A stretch of DNA of 64,000 nt, taken from NCBI GenBank assembly GCA_002705055.1, contig PAHY01000027.1, positions 1-64,000 of the forward strand. Direction: 5' to 3'. The translations under genes were made by a program, and so were the position numbers. Positions 26,556 through 34,904 of the stretch are shown here, piece after piece; within the stretch, counting starts at the first letter, position 1; each line of letters starts with the position of its first letter. The stretch comes from Planctomycetota bacterium. GTDB taxonomy: Bacteria; Planctomycetota; UBA1135. The notes under the pieces were generated by a model. That model was not told the origin of the DNA. It searched no databases and worked only from the letters and a program-made list of their open reading frames with translations.

Positions 26556-28406
26556 ATGCCCCTCCTCACCCTCACTCTCCTCCTCACCCAAGGAGAAGCC
26601 ATGCCCGCTCCCGCCATGCCGGGGCCTCCGAACGAGGTTGCGCAGGCGACCGACGCCGCGCAGGAGCCGCAGGAGCTCTCGGAAGAGGAGCGGCGCCGGG
26701 TGGCTGAGCGGCAGCGGGCGCGCCTCGAGCGGGCGCTGGCGGACTCGGCGTTGACGGCGCGCGAACGCGCGGTGCACCTGCTCTCGCGTCTGGCGTATCA
26801 CCCGACGCCCGCCGAGCTGGCGCAGATCGAACGCGTGGGCATCGTGCGTTGGGTGGACAGTCAGCTGCAGGAAGGCCAGCCGCAGAACGCGCGCTTTGCG
26901 CGCCGGATCGCCGAGCTGAAGGGAGTCAGCGTGGCGCCGGGCGAGGCCTACGCCTGGGCGCTCGAAGAGGCGCGGGTGGCAGCCGGGCTCAGCGCGGTGG
27001 CGCAGCCGGGGCAGGCAGAGGTGGATCTCAGCAAGCTGACCCAGCTCGAGCGGGATGCGATCGAGGAAGCGCGCGAGGTGGCGCGCGACGAGTTCCGACG
27101 CAAGGTGTATCAGCTCGAGTTCGAGTTCCTCGGGTCCACCCTGGCGCGCGCGGTCGAAAGTGATCGGCAGGGTGAAGAGGTGCTGGCCGACTTCTGGCGC
27201 AATCACTTCAACATCGATCGGCGCAAGAACCGCCAGCAGGCAGCGCTGTGGATGCCCGAGTGGGAGAACGAGGTCATCCGCGGTCATCTTTGGGGCAGCT
27301 TCGAAGAGCTGCTGTTCGCGACGGCCCAGCATCCGGCGATGCTCTACTACCTCGATCAGTCCAGCAGCCGTCGCCGCTACACCGAGGCCGAGATCGAACG
27401 CTTCCGTCAGCGGGAGCTGCGCCGCGGCACGGACCCCGCGCGGATCGAAGAGGCGATCGCGCGTCAGGCTCAGGGCGGCCCCAACGAGAACTACGCGCGC
27501 GAGCTGATGGAGCTGCACACCCTGGGCGTGGACAATGTCTACGAGCAGAGCGACGTGGTGGCCGTCGCCGAGGCGCTGACCGGTTGGACCTACCGCGGCC
27601 GCGCGGACGACGCCGAGCAGGCCTACCGCTTCGTCTTCCAGCGGGGGCGTCACCAGGTGGGGCAGAAGGAGCTCTTCGGAGAGCCGCTTCCGCACGCCGA
27701 GGAGGCTACGGTGGAGCAGGGCGAGGAGATCCTGCGCCGGCTCGCATCTCATCCGGGCACGGCGGACTTCATTTCGCGCAAGCTGGTGCGCCGTCTGGCC
27801 GCCGACCAGGAGCCCGAAGTCCTCGTCGACGCGGCCAAACAGGCCTGGGAGGAGAGCGGAGGCGACCTCGACCAGGTCGTGCGCGCGATCGTCCTGCACC
27901 CGGCCTTCTACGAGCGCGAGCTGTACCAGGGCAAGGTGAAGACGCCGTGGGAGTTCGTCGTCAGCGCGCTGCGCGCGGTCGACGCCGAGGTGCATGACCC
28001 GCGCGTGGTGCTGCGCTCCCTGCAGGAGATGGGGATGCCGCTCTACCAGTGCGATGTGCCGACCGGCTGGTCGGATGCTGCGGTCGATTGGCTCGATCCC
28101 GGCGCCATGGCCTATCGCTGGAACTTCGCCGAACAGCTGGTCGCCGGCCAGCTGCGCGGCGTCTACCTGGAGCGAGGCTGGTACGCCGACTGGCTGGTCG
28201 GGCTTGAGCCGGCGCAGTGGCCGTCCGCCTTGGCCGCTCGCCTGGTCCCCGCCGGGATCGGCGACCAGACCGAAGCGGCTCTCGCTCAGACGCTCGAGGA
28301 GTACCTGCAACGTCCGCGGACGCAGCAGCGCGGGGTACGCTCGATCGAGATTGCGCCGACGCTGATTGCCTTGTTGCTGGGCTCGCCCGAGTTTCAGCGG
28401 CAGTGA
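26556..28406 (+). CDS. DUF1800 family protein
   Basis: A 616-residue protein with the DUF1800 pattern: AVHLLSRLAYHPTPAELAQI near residue 70, FWRNHFNIDRRKN, the LLFATAQHPAMLYYLDQ helix, ENYARELMELHTLGVD, EALTGWTY, RFVFQRGRHQVGQK, and the C-terminal KTPWEFVVSALRAVD and LLLGSPEFQRQ end. The family is usually exported and sits beside a DUF1501 gene; no DUF1501 partner is present here. ATG 26556 gives a short hydrophobic lead (MPLLTLTLLLTQ) and has a TAAAGT hexamer 6 nt upstream. ATG 26601 has an AAGGAG Shine-Dalgarno 5 nt upstream and is a real alternative. Confidence 0.88.
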   Translation: MPLLTLTLLLTQGEAMPAPAMPGPPNEVAQATDAAQEPQELSEEERRRVAERQRARLERALADSALTARERAVHLLSRLAYHPTPAELAQIERVGIVRWVDSQLQEGQPQNARFARRIAELKGVSVAPGEAYAWALEEARVAAGLSAVAQPGQAEVDLSKLTQLERDAIEEAREVARDEFRRKVYQLEFEFLGSTLARAVESDRQGEEVLADFWRNHFNIDRRKNRQQAALWMPEWENEVIRGHLWGSFEELLFATAQHPAMLYYLDQSSSRRRYTEAEIERFRQRELRRGTDPARIEEAIARQAQGGPNENYARELMELHTLGVDNVYEQSDVVAVAEALTGWTYRGRADDAEQAYRFVFQRGRHQVGQKELFGEPLPHAEEATVEQGEEILRRLASHPGTADFISRKLVRRLAADQEPEVLVDAAKQAWEESGGDLDQVVRAIVLHPAFYERELYQGKVKTPWEFVVSALRAVDAEVHDPRVVLRSLQEMGMPLYQCDVPTGWSDAAVDWLDPGAMAYRWNFAEQLVAGQLRGVYLERGWYADWLVGLEPAQWPSALAARLVPAGIGDQTEAALAQTLEEYLQRPRTQQRGVRSIEIAPTLIALLLGSPEFQRQ

Positions 28407-28417
28407 GCGGGGAGGGG

Positions 28418-28507
28418 GCGATCTGCCACGATGCGCATCGCGGAAAAGCGGTCGGCGCGCAAGCGCGCCTCCAATGCTTTTCGCTCTTGCGCATCGGGCG
28501 CGATCGC
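28418..28507 (-). repeat. Nested-palindrome element, copy C1 (minus orientation)
   Basis: Outer arms GCGATC (28418-28423) and GATCGC (28502-28507). Inside lie the same blocks as B1 on the minus strand: GCGCCCG, GATGCGC/GCGCATC, GCGAAAAGC, GGAGG, the inner GGCGCG-CAAG-CGCGCC hairpin, GACCGCTTTTCCGCG and CGTGGCA. Compared with B1, the stem pair A-T is G-C here, so pairing is preserved. It starts 12 bp after the DUF1800 stop. Confidence 0.85.
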
Positions 28508-28630
28508 AGGCATCCCCCTCACAAGACTCGCTGACGATCCCTCCACCCTCGTTTGAGACTCGCTGAGGCGGGCGTGTGGGCATGTGCACCAGTCTCCCGA
28601 TGAGGAATCACGGAGGAGGGCGGAGGAATG

Positions 28631-28720
28631 TGCCCGCGCCCGGTACGGCGGCGCGAAAAGCGTAGGAGGCCGGCGCAGCCGGCCGACCGCTTTTCCGCGA
28701 AGCCGTACCGAGGCAGGGCA
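28631..28720 (+). repeat. Nested-palindrome element, copy C2 (plus orientation)
   Basis: Outer arms TGCCC (28631-28635) / GGGCA (28716-28720); block GCGCCCG; second stem CGGTACGGC / GCCGTACCG; third stem GCGAAAAGCG / CGCTTTTCCGC; GTAGGA, inner hairpin GGCCGGC-GCA-GCCGGCC, GACCG; CGAGGCA before the right arm. The two outer stems differ completely from B2 yet are fully paired. It ends 50 bp before the VOC gene start. Confidence 0.85.
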
Positions 28721-28757
28721 CACCCCATCAGCACCCTCCACCACACTCCTCACCCGC

Positions 28758-28763
28758 TAAACT
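28758..28763 (+). promoter_or_regulatory. Candidate -10 box (TAAACT) for the VOC gene
   Basis: TAAACT, seven bases before the ATG at 28771; compatible with leaderless transcription. Confidence 0.4.
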
Positions 28764-28770
28764 CCCCCCC

Positions 28771-29166
28771 ATGCCCACTCCCACGCCTCCGATCGAAGGT
28801 TTGCGCCACCTCGCCCTCTACGTCTCCGATGTCGAGCGCTCGGTCGCCTTCTACCAGGAGGTCTTCGGCATGGAGCTCGAGTGGCAGCCCGATCCGGACA
28901 ACGCCTACCTGACTGGTGGTACCGACAACCTCGCCATCCATCGCGGCCAGGTCGCTCCGAAGACCAACCTCGATCACCTCGGCTTCCTCGTCCCCACCAT
29001 GGACGCTGTCGACGCCTGGGAAGTACACATCCGCGCCCTCGGCCACGAACCCTTCGCGCCCGCCAAGACGCACCGCGACGGCGCCCGCTCCTTCTACTTT
29101 CCGGATCCGGACGGCCACGTTATCCAGATCCTCTTCCACCCGCCGATCAGCCGCGGCACAAGCTAA
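28771..29166 (+). CDS. VOC-superfamily (glyoxalase/bleomycin-resistance-like) protein
   Basis: A 131-residue single-domain VOC protein with two beta-alpha-beta-beta-beta units: the first begins GLRHLALYVSDVERSVAFYQEVFGME, the second NLDHLGFLVPTMDAVDAWEVHI, and it ends with SFYFPDPDGHVIQILFHPP. Metal ligands would be His13-type in LRHLAL, His in LDHLGF and Glu/Gln near the end; the last position reads Gln (VIQILF) instead of the usual Glu. Likely a metal-dependent lyase, isomerase or dioxygenase of unknown substrate. Flanked on both sides by palindromic elements (C2 and D). Confidence 0.85.
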   Translation: MPTPTPPIEGLRHLALYVSDVERSVAFYQEVFGMELEWQPDPDNAYLTGGTDNLAIHRGQVAPKTNLDHLGFLVPTMDAVDAWEVHIRALGHEPFAPAKTHRDGARSFYFPDPDGHVIQILFHPPISRGTS

Positions 29167-29206
29167 TCGGCGCCAGCGTATCCGCTTCCGCAAGTGCGAA
29201 GTGGAA

Positions 29207-29301
29207 GCGCGCCGCGCCCGGTGCGAGGCTGCGACAAAGCCTTGGAGGCTGGCGTAGCCAGCCGACGGCTTTTCGCGGGCCGCGCACCGTGGCAGGCGCG
29301 C
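29207..29301 (+). repeat. Nested-palindrome element, copy D (plus orientation)
   Basis: Outer arms GCGCGCC (29207-29213) / GGCGCGC (29295-29301), block GCGCCCG, second stem CGGTGCG / CGCACCG, third stem GCGACAAAGCC / GGCTTTTCGCG, TTGGA, inner hairpin GGCTGGC-GTA-GCCAGCC, GACGGC, CGTGGCA, then GGCCCACAAT. It fills the space between the convergent VOC and beta-solenoid genes, ending 16 bp from the latter's stop. It could double as a bidirectional terminator. Confidence 0.85.
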
Positions 29302-29317
29302 GGCCCACAATCCCGAC

Positions 29318-32300
29318 TTAGGGGAAGTCGAACGAGTTGACCGGGGTCAGTTCGCAGCGGGTTAGGTCCAGTGCTTGGAAGTAGGCGGTGATGCCCGAGG
29401 CAGAGGCGGGCACGTTGGCGGAGACCAGCGCGTTGCCTTGGGCCGAGGCGAAGCCCGTGCCGACCTGCTGGGCCGCGTCGATGCCGAAGTCCACGCCGGA
29501 GCAGACGCCGCTCGGGGTCGACCCGGTGGCGATGCCGTAGACGATGACGATCTGGCCGCCGCCGGCGGCGCCACTGACCTGGAAGGTGTTGACCTGGCCG
29601 GCGATTCCGGGGGAGGGATCGGACAGGGTCAGCGGGACCTCATCCGGGTTGACGCCCTGCACCTTCTGGACCACCTGGGCGATGATCGACGAGCCGGTGT
29701 CGACGACCTCAAAGCCGTAGCCGAGCGGCACGTCGCCGTCGACGCTGAGGCCTTCGAAGCCGTTGCTGGAGGTCGAGCCCGCCGTCAGGATGACGAACTG
29801 ATCGCCGAACTTCGGCTCGAATCCGTTGACCAGCTGGATGCGCAGGCGGCCGTCCAGCTGCGCCACGCCACCGACCACCATCTGATCGTGTTCGGTGTCC
29901 GGGGTCAGGCCGCCGATCTTGATCACAGCGCGGCCGTCGACCGTCTGGATGTAATCGCCGGTGATGGTGCTGGTGCCGATCGCATCGCCGATCGCCCAGG
30001 TGCCTTCATTGACGATGTTGAACTGCGTGTTGGTGATCGTCGAGCTGTTCTCGAGGCGAGCTCCGTTCACGTTGGTGAAGGAGGTGCCCGTCATGCTGAG
30101 GCCCGCCTGCACCTTCATGGTGCCGCGGTTCTGGTGCTGGGCACCGCTGCGGCCCAAGGTGGTGGTGCCCTGAATCTCGACCAGGCCGTCGTTCTCAAGC
30201 TGCGTGTTCAGGGCGCGCGTTCCGCCCGACCCGGCGAGCGTGCGCAGCGTGCCCAGGTTGCTCACTTCATTGCCTGCGCTCGCGTTCAGAATGGTCGCGT
30301 AGCTCGAGGTCTGCGCGGTCAGTTCAATCGTTCCATGGTTGGTGATCGGAGCCGGAACGTTCAGCGTGCCGTTCCCGTACACGCCATCGCCGCGGACACG
30401 CAGCAGATGATCACTGCCGACTTCGCCCGTCAGGGTGACCGTGCCGCGAAGATTGGCTTCGTAGCCCGAGGTGAAGCCGGGGTCGAGCTCCAGCGCGCCC
30501 GAGGAGATGAGCGGCACGCCGTTCACGGTGCCGCCCAGCATCCGCGTGGTGCCGGAGGGGATCTCGAAGCTGCCGTCCAGGTTCATGACCCCGCTGTTCA
30601 TCTCGAAGGTCATGTTGTTGCCGAAGGTGACCGAGTCGCCCGTCGACACGTTGAGTGTTCCGTTCTGGATGATCGGGCCATCCTGGAAACTGAGCGGGTG
30701 ATCCACCTGGATCAGGCCGCTGTTGGTGATGTCCCCGCGCAGGGTGCGCGGTCCTCCGCTGCCGGGGCTGATGCGCAGCGTGCCCTGGTTATTCAGCGCA
30801 ACGTTGGTCGAGCCGACCTGGACGGAGTAGCTGGCGTTCAGCGCCGTGAGTTCGATTTCACCCTCGACGCTGGTGGTCCCCGCCAGATTCAGCGCGCCGT
30901 TCCCGTAGGTGCCATCTCCGCGGACATGCAGCGTCTGGCCGGCCTTGACATCACCGGTCAGGGTCGAGGTGCCGCGCAGGTTCGCGTCGAGCGCCGAGGT
31001 GTAGCCGGCACCGAGTTCTAGCTGCATCGACGAGTACAGCGGAGTCCCCGTGATGGCTCCACCCAGCAGGCGGGCAGTGCCGGACTGATGCTCGAAGCTG
31101 CCGTCGATCTGGAGCAGACCAGCGGACTGCTCGAAGGTCATGTTGTTGTTGAAGCCGAGATGAGCCGCAGCGTCGACCTCGATCGTGCCCGAGTTGAGGA
31201 TCGGGCCATCCTCGAAGGTCGTGGGCGCATCGGCATCGATCGTGCCGGAGTTGCTCAGATCGCCGCGCAGGAAGCGCGGGCCCCCGGTGCCCGGCGAGGT
31301 GCGCAGGACGCCGCTGTTGTCCAGGGTCTGGTTGGTCGTGCCCAGCCGCACCGAGTAGGAAGCAGCCTGCGACGTCATTTCGATCTCGCCGGCGTTGGCG
31401 TTGCCCGTCGTGTTCAGGGTGGCGTTGCCATAGGTTCCCTGCCCTTCGATGGTGAGCTTCTGCATCGGCTTCAGGTCGCCGGTCCAGCTCGCGGTTCCTT
31501 GGGTGCGCGCGTCGAAGGGGGAGGTGAAGCCGGCGCCAAAGCTGAGGTCCGTGGAGGCGAAGACCGGGACGCCGGTGATCGCGCCGCCGGTGAAGGAAGC
31601 GTCGCCATTGGGGTGGAACCAGCTGCCGTCGATCTGCAGCGTGCCTGCTTCCTGAGTGAAGCTGCGGTTGTTGGTGAAGACCACGGAGGCGCCCGGGTCG
31701 ACGGTCCAACTGGCGCGGTTGGTGTAGCTCCCGGCGCCAAGCTGCAGCGGCCCGCGCACTTCCACGTTGCCGTCGTTAATGAAGTTCGCGTTCAAGAGCC
31801 GCAGTCCACCGGTTCCGGCTTCAAAGCGCATCGTGCCGGTGTTGGTGAGGCCGTTGCCGCCATCATTCAGCGTGGTGCTGTAGGAGTTGGCGGGGACGCT
31901 CTGAATCATGGTGCCCGCGTTGGTGGTCGCCTGAGTCAGCGTCAGAACCGCGTTGCCCGAGGTCGTGTTGCCCAGCAGGCGCAGTGTTTGGCCCGCCTTC
32001 AGGTCGCCAGTCATCGTGGCGGTTCCATAGGTCTCGGCGTCGAACGCGGATGTGAAGCCAGCGCCGAACTCGAGGTCCGTCGCGGCGAAGCGCAGCGTAC
32101 CCACCGTCGTGCCGCCGTGGAACTGAGCCGTGCCGTTCGGGTGGAAGTAGTCGCCGTCGGAGACGTCGAGCGTTCCATCCGTCTGGGTGAACAGGATGTT
32201 GTTGTTGAACAGCATCTGCGCGCCGGAGATCGGGGCGATGCTGCCCTTGTTCTCGAAGGGGCCGACCTGCAGATTGGTGTTCGTCGCGAAGGTCATGCTT

Positions 32301-33505
32301 CCGCCCAGATCGTTGAGGTAGTTGCCCTTCAGCACCCGGGCGCCGCCGGCGCCTGCTTCGGTGTTGATCTGCCCCTGGTTGACGAAGCGCAGTCCGGTGC
32401 TGATGTTCTGCGTGACCGAGAAGCTTCCGGTCGGCGAGGACATCCAGATCTGGCCCTGGTTGATCTGGTCGCCGGTGCCGAGCCAGGTGGTGGTGTTGTT
32501 GCCGTAGGTGTTGTCGCCGTAGAGTTCGAGGATCTTCCCTGCGCGCCAGATGCCATCCACCGTGCCGGAGCCAATCATGCGCAGGCCGCCGTTGTCCAGG
32601 TTGCTGAAGTCAATCTGCAGATCCGAAGCTGCGAGCACCGGCTTGTTGTTGGTGATCTCGCCGGCGTTCCAGATGAAATCACCATTGGTCTGCAGCATGG
32701 ATCCATCGACGCGCAGCTCGCCCCCGTCCATCTGGAAGGTCACGTTGTTGTTCACCGTGAGCGAGTTCGCGCCCAGGATGTGCATCCGATTCTGGTCCTG
32801 GATGAAGGGCCCGGTGCTGAAGCTGGTGGGCTGGCCGATGTTGACGAAGCCGCGGTTAAGCAGCGAGCCGTTGATCGAGCGCGTGCCGCCCGCTTCGGTC
32901 AGCGTGGTGATCGTGCCGCCGTTGTCGAGCTGCGAGCCCGAAGCGATCGTCAGGGTCGAGGCATAGGCGCCGCCCACCGAGAGCAGGTCGATCCGATCGG
33001 CGTTATAGGGGCTGCCGGACAGCGTCAGGCTCGAGTTGCCATAAGTGCCGTCGGCGGCGACCTGCAGCAGACCTTCGTTGTAGAGGTTCTCGATCGAGCT
33101 TCCGCCCCAAGAGACGACGGTGCTCCAGTTGGTCATTTGGCCACCGCCGCTGAAGCTCGAACTGGCGAGCCGCAGCACCGAAGTGTTGCCGGTGCCCATC
33201 GGCGTACCGATGCCCATATTGGAGAGGACATTCAGGTTGCGGCCGTTGGTGAACAGAATCGCATCCTGACCGGTGAGGTCGAGGCGATCCAGGGTCACAT
33301 TGATGTCGAGCGTGACCTGAAGCGGGCCGGTCTGACCGATCAGCGCCCAGTGCGCAGGATCGTTCGGGATGCTGCCCACATTCCAGTTGGGGGCATCGTT
33401 CCAGTTATCGGAGCCGCCGACCCAGGAGTGAGTCTGGGCAGTGGCGGCGGTGGGAAAAAAGAGGGCGGCGCAGAGCGCCAGCACCAGTCGAGAGAGGGGC
33501 TTCAT
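29318..33505 (-). CDS. Giant secreted beta-solenoid repeat protein (autotransporter-passenger-like) with shared C-terminal domain
   Basis: 1395 residues with a signal peptide (MKPLSRLVLALCAALFFPTAATAQ). The body is Gly/Asn/Thr-rich and made of long imperfect repeats, each containing elements such as LGAGYTSALDANLRGTSTLTG, GDGTYGNGTLN, SGTIEVDA and NNMTFEQSAGLLQIDGSFEH, typical of a right-handed beta-helix. Near residues 1210-1290, GDYIQTVDGRAVIKIGG and GRLRIQLVNGFEPKFGDQFVIL resemble the segment that ends many bacterial adhesin-like passengers. The C-terminal ~105 residues (IAGQVNTFQVSGA...ASGITAYFQALD...FDFP) are a divergent copy of the domain found on the metzincin and propeller proteins; there is no autotransporter barrel. 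The start at 33505 is the only one with a signal peptide. Confidence 0.85.
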   Translation of the reverse strand: MKPLSRLVLALCAALFFPTAATAQTHSWVGGSDNWNDAPNWNVGSIPNDPAHWALIGQTGPLQVTLDINVTLDRLDLTGQDAILFTNGRNLNVLSNMGIGTPMGTGNTSVLRLASSSFSGGGQMTNWSTVVSWGGSSIENLYNEGLLQVAADGTYGNSSLTLSGSPYNADRIDLLSVGGAYASTLTIASGSQLDNGGTITTLTEAGGTRSINGSLLNRGFVNIGQPTSFSTGPFIQDQNRMHILGANSLTVNNNVTFQMDGGELRVDGSMLQTNGDFIWNAGEITNNKPVLAASDLQIDFSNLDNGGLRMIGSGTVDGIWRAGKILELYGDNTYGNNTTTWLGTGDQINQGQIWMSSPTGSFSVTQNISTGLRFVNQGQINTEAGAGGARVLKGNYLNDLGGSMTFATNTNLQVGPFENKGSIAPISGAQMLFNNNILFTQTDGTLDVSDGDYFHPNGTAQFHGGTTVGTLRFAATDLEFGAGFTSAFDAETYGTATMTGDLKAGQTLRLLGNTTSGNAVLTLTQATTNAGTMIQSVPANSYSTTLNDGGNGLTNTGTMRFEAGTGGLRLLNANFINDGNVEVRGPLQLGAGSYTNRASWTVDPGASVVFTNNRSFTQEAGTLQIDGSWFHPNGDASFTGGAITGVPVFASTDLSFGAGFTSPFDARTQGTASWTGDLKPMQKLTIEGQGTYGNATLNTTGNANAGEIEMTSQAASYSVRLGTTNQTLDNSGVLRTSPGTGGPRFLRGDLSNSGTIDADAPTTFEDGPILNSGTIEVDAAAHLGFNNNMTFEQSAGLLQIDGSFEHQSGTARLLGGAITGTPLYSSMQLELGAGYTSALDANLRGTSTLTGDVKAGQTLHVRGDGTYGNGALNLAGTTSVEGEIELTALNASYSVQVGSTNVALNNQGTLRISPGSGGPRTLRGDITNSGLIQVDHPLSFQDGPIIQNGTLNVSTGDSVTFGNNMTFEMNSGVMNLDGSFEIPSGTTRMLGGTVNGVPLISSGALELDPGFTSGYEANLRGTVTLTGEVGSDHLLRVRGDGVYGNGTLNVPAPITNHGTIELTAQTSSYATILNASAGNEVSNLGTLRTLAGSGGTRALNTQLENDGLVEIQGTTTLGRSGAQHQNRGTMKVQAGLSMTGTSFTNVNGARLENSSTITNTQFNIVNEGTWAIGDAIGTSTITGDYIQTVDGRAVIKIGGLTPDTEHDQMVVGGVAQLDGRLRIQLVNGFEPKFGDQFVILTAGSTSSNGFEGLSVDGDVPLGYGFEVVDTGSSIIAQVVQKVQGVNPDEVPLTLSDPSPGIAGQVNTFQVSGAAGGGQIVIVYGIATGSTPSGVCSGVDFGIDAAQQVGTGFASAQGNALVSANVPASASGITAYFQALDLTRCELTPVNSFDFP

Positions 33506-34196
33506 GACAGGCGGGAAGCGGGGGACAAAAGGGACCCCCAGGCTAGCAGGATGTTGCTTTTGCGGGTGAAAACCAAGGGAGAGTGTCGGGTGCGAGGGGG
33601 AAACGACCTTGGCGTGCTGGGGGCCTGGATTTTTTCCGACGACCTCATGGCCAAGCGCTCCGAATCCCAGTTCCAGTTCGGCAGCCTCCGGACCACGCTC
33701 GCTCGATTGGGCCTGGCCTTCTCCCACCAACTCACAGTCGGCAAGATCCCGCCCGGCACGAATAGGACCCCACCGGCCGTGCCGCGCGAGCTCACTCCGG
33801 TCGAGGGAATGGAGCGCGTGAGACGCCAGCCGTGCACGACACTTGAGCGTCGATGCTGCGAACTGACGAGCACTTGGTCGATTTCGTCGCAGATTTGTAG
33901 ACGGCCCTCCATCCGACCTCACTTCGCTCCAACCCTTTCCACTGGGGCGAAGCGCGGACTCATCGGATTTGAGCCGTGTCCGATGGGCAGGTCGAGCTGG
34001 AACAAGGCCTGCGCAGCGAGTCACGTGTTCTCCTCGCCGATGAATGACCCGGTTCTGCGCGCTCTGCTCGTTCCGCTCTCGGGCCTCGGCGCCTTCGGTC
34101 TGATCCAAGAGGGGATTCTGCCCTTCTAGCAGGCGCCGCTGGAAACGGGGCAGTCTTCCGGCGTAGGATGCGGGGCGGCACGGGGCGCTCGTTTTC
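33506..34196. other. 691-bp intergenic region without a convincing gene
   Basis: Divergent spacer between the beta-solenoid gene and the SanA-like gene, somewhat lower in GC than average. Frames in it are low-complexity and Arg/Ser-rich, without domain signal. Two tiny overlapping plus-strand frames, GTG 33976-34047 (23 residues ending LRSESRVLLADE) and ATG 34040-34129 (29 residues), read plausibly but have no support. A TAGGAT hexamer at 34164-34169 may be the promoter of the downstream operon. Confidence 0.5.
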
Positions 34197-34904
34197 TTGG
34201 CTCCGCTCTCGCCGCGATTGGAATCTTTGGACCTCGCCTCGCCTCGCCGTCGTCCCGGTTGGCGCGCTTTTCTGCGTCGACGCTGGAAGCTCTTCACTCT
34301 GCTGCTGCTGGTCGTGTTCGGCCTGCCGTTTGCGGCCGATCGTTACGTCGCCTCCGTGGCGCAGGCGCACGTCTATCAGTCGGTCGAAGAGGTCCCGGCG
34401 AGGCGCGTGGCGCTGGTCCTGGGCACCGCCAAGTACGCGCCCAGCGGCAACGTCAACCGCTTCTATGCGCGGCGGCTGCAGGCGGCGGTCGAGCTGTATC
34501 GGACCGGCGTCGTCACCCGCATCCTGGTCAGCGGCGACAACTCCCGCCCCGGCTACGACGAGCCCACCTTCATGATGGAAGACCTGGTCGCGCTCGGAAT
34601 CCCGGAAGAGCACATCGCGCGCGACTTCGCCGGCTTCCGCACGCTCGATTCAGTCATTCGAGCCCACGAGGTCTTCGGCCTCGAGGGCTTCATCGCGGTC
34701 TCGCAGGAGTTCCACTGCCTGCGCGCGGTCTATCTGGCGCGCGCCATCGGCCTGGACGCGGTGGGCTACTGTGCGGAAGACGTCGGCGGGGCTACCGGCC
34801 TCAAGGTCCGCCTGCGCGAGGTCGCAGCGCGCAGCATGGCGGTGCTCGACCGCGCCTTGGGCACCCAGCCCAAGTTCCTCGGCGATCCGATCGAGATCAG
34901 CTAG
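34197..34904 (+). CDS. SanA/YdcF-like DUF218 membrane protein
   Basis: About 235 residues from a TTG at 34197. A transmembrane helix (about 34-48, LFTLLLLVVFGLPFA) anchors a periplasmic DUF218 domain with ALVLGTAKYAPSGNVNRFYARRLQAAVELY and ILVSGDN, then SQEFHCLRAVYLARAIG. This matches SanA of enterobacteria (vancomycin-sensitivity/envelope barrier protein). The N-terminus before the helix is uncertain, since other in-frame TTG codons follow. Its stop TAG overlaps the GTG of the next gene by one base, so it is the first gene of a six-gene operon. Confidence 0.85.
   Translation: MAPLSPRLESLDLASPRRRPGWRAFLRRRWKLFTLLLLVVFGLPFAADRYVASVAQAHVYQSVEEVPARRVALVLGTAKYAPSGNVNRFYARRLQAAVELYRTGVVTRILVSGDNSRPGYDEPTFMMEDLVALGIPEEHIARDFAGFRTLDSVIRAHEVFGLEGFIAVSQEFHCLRAVYLARAIGLDAVGYCAEDVGGATGLKVRLREVAARSMAVLDRALGTQPKFLGDPIEIS

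Noticed and set aside
26590-26601. AAGGAG Shine-Dalgarno before ATG 26601 as the certain DUF1800 start
   Set aside because: Kept only as an alternative. ATG 26556 has a TAAAGT hexamer at leaderless spacing and supplies a hydrophobic leader expected for this exported family.
26556-28406. DUF1501 partner beside DUF1800
   Set aside because: The usual neighbour was looked for on both sides; the flanking genes are yihY-like and VOC.
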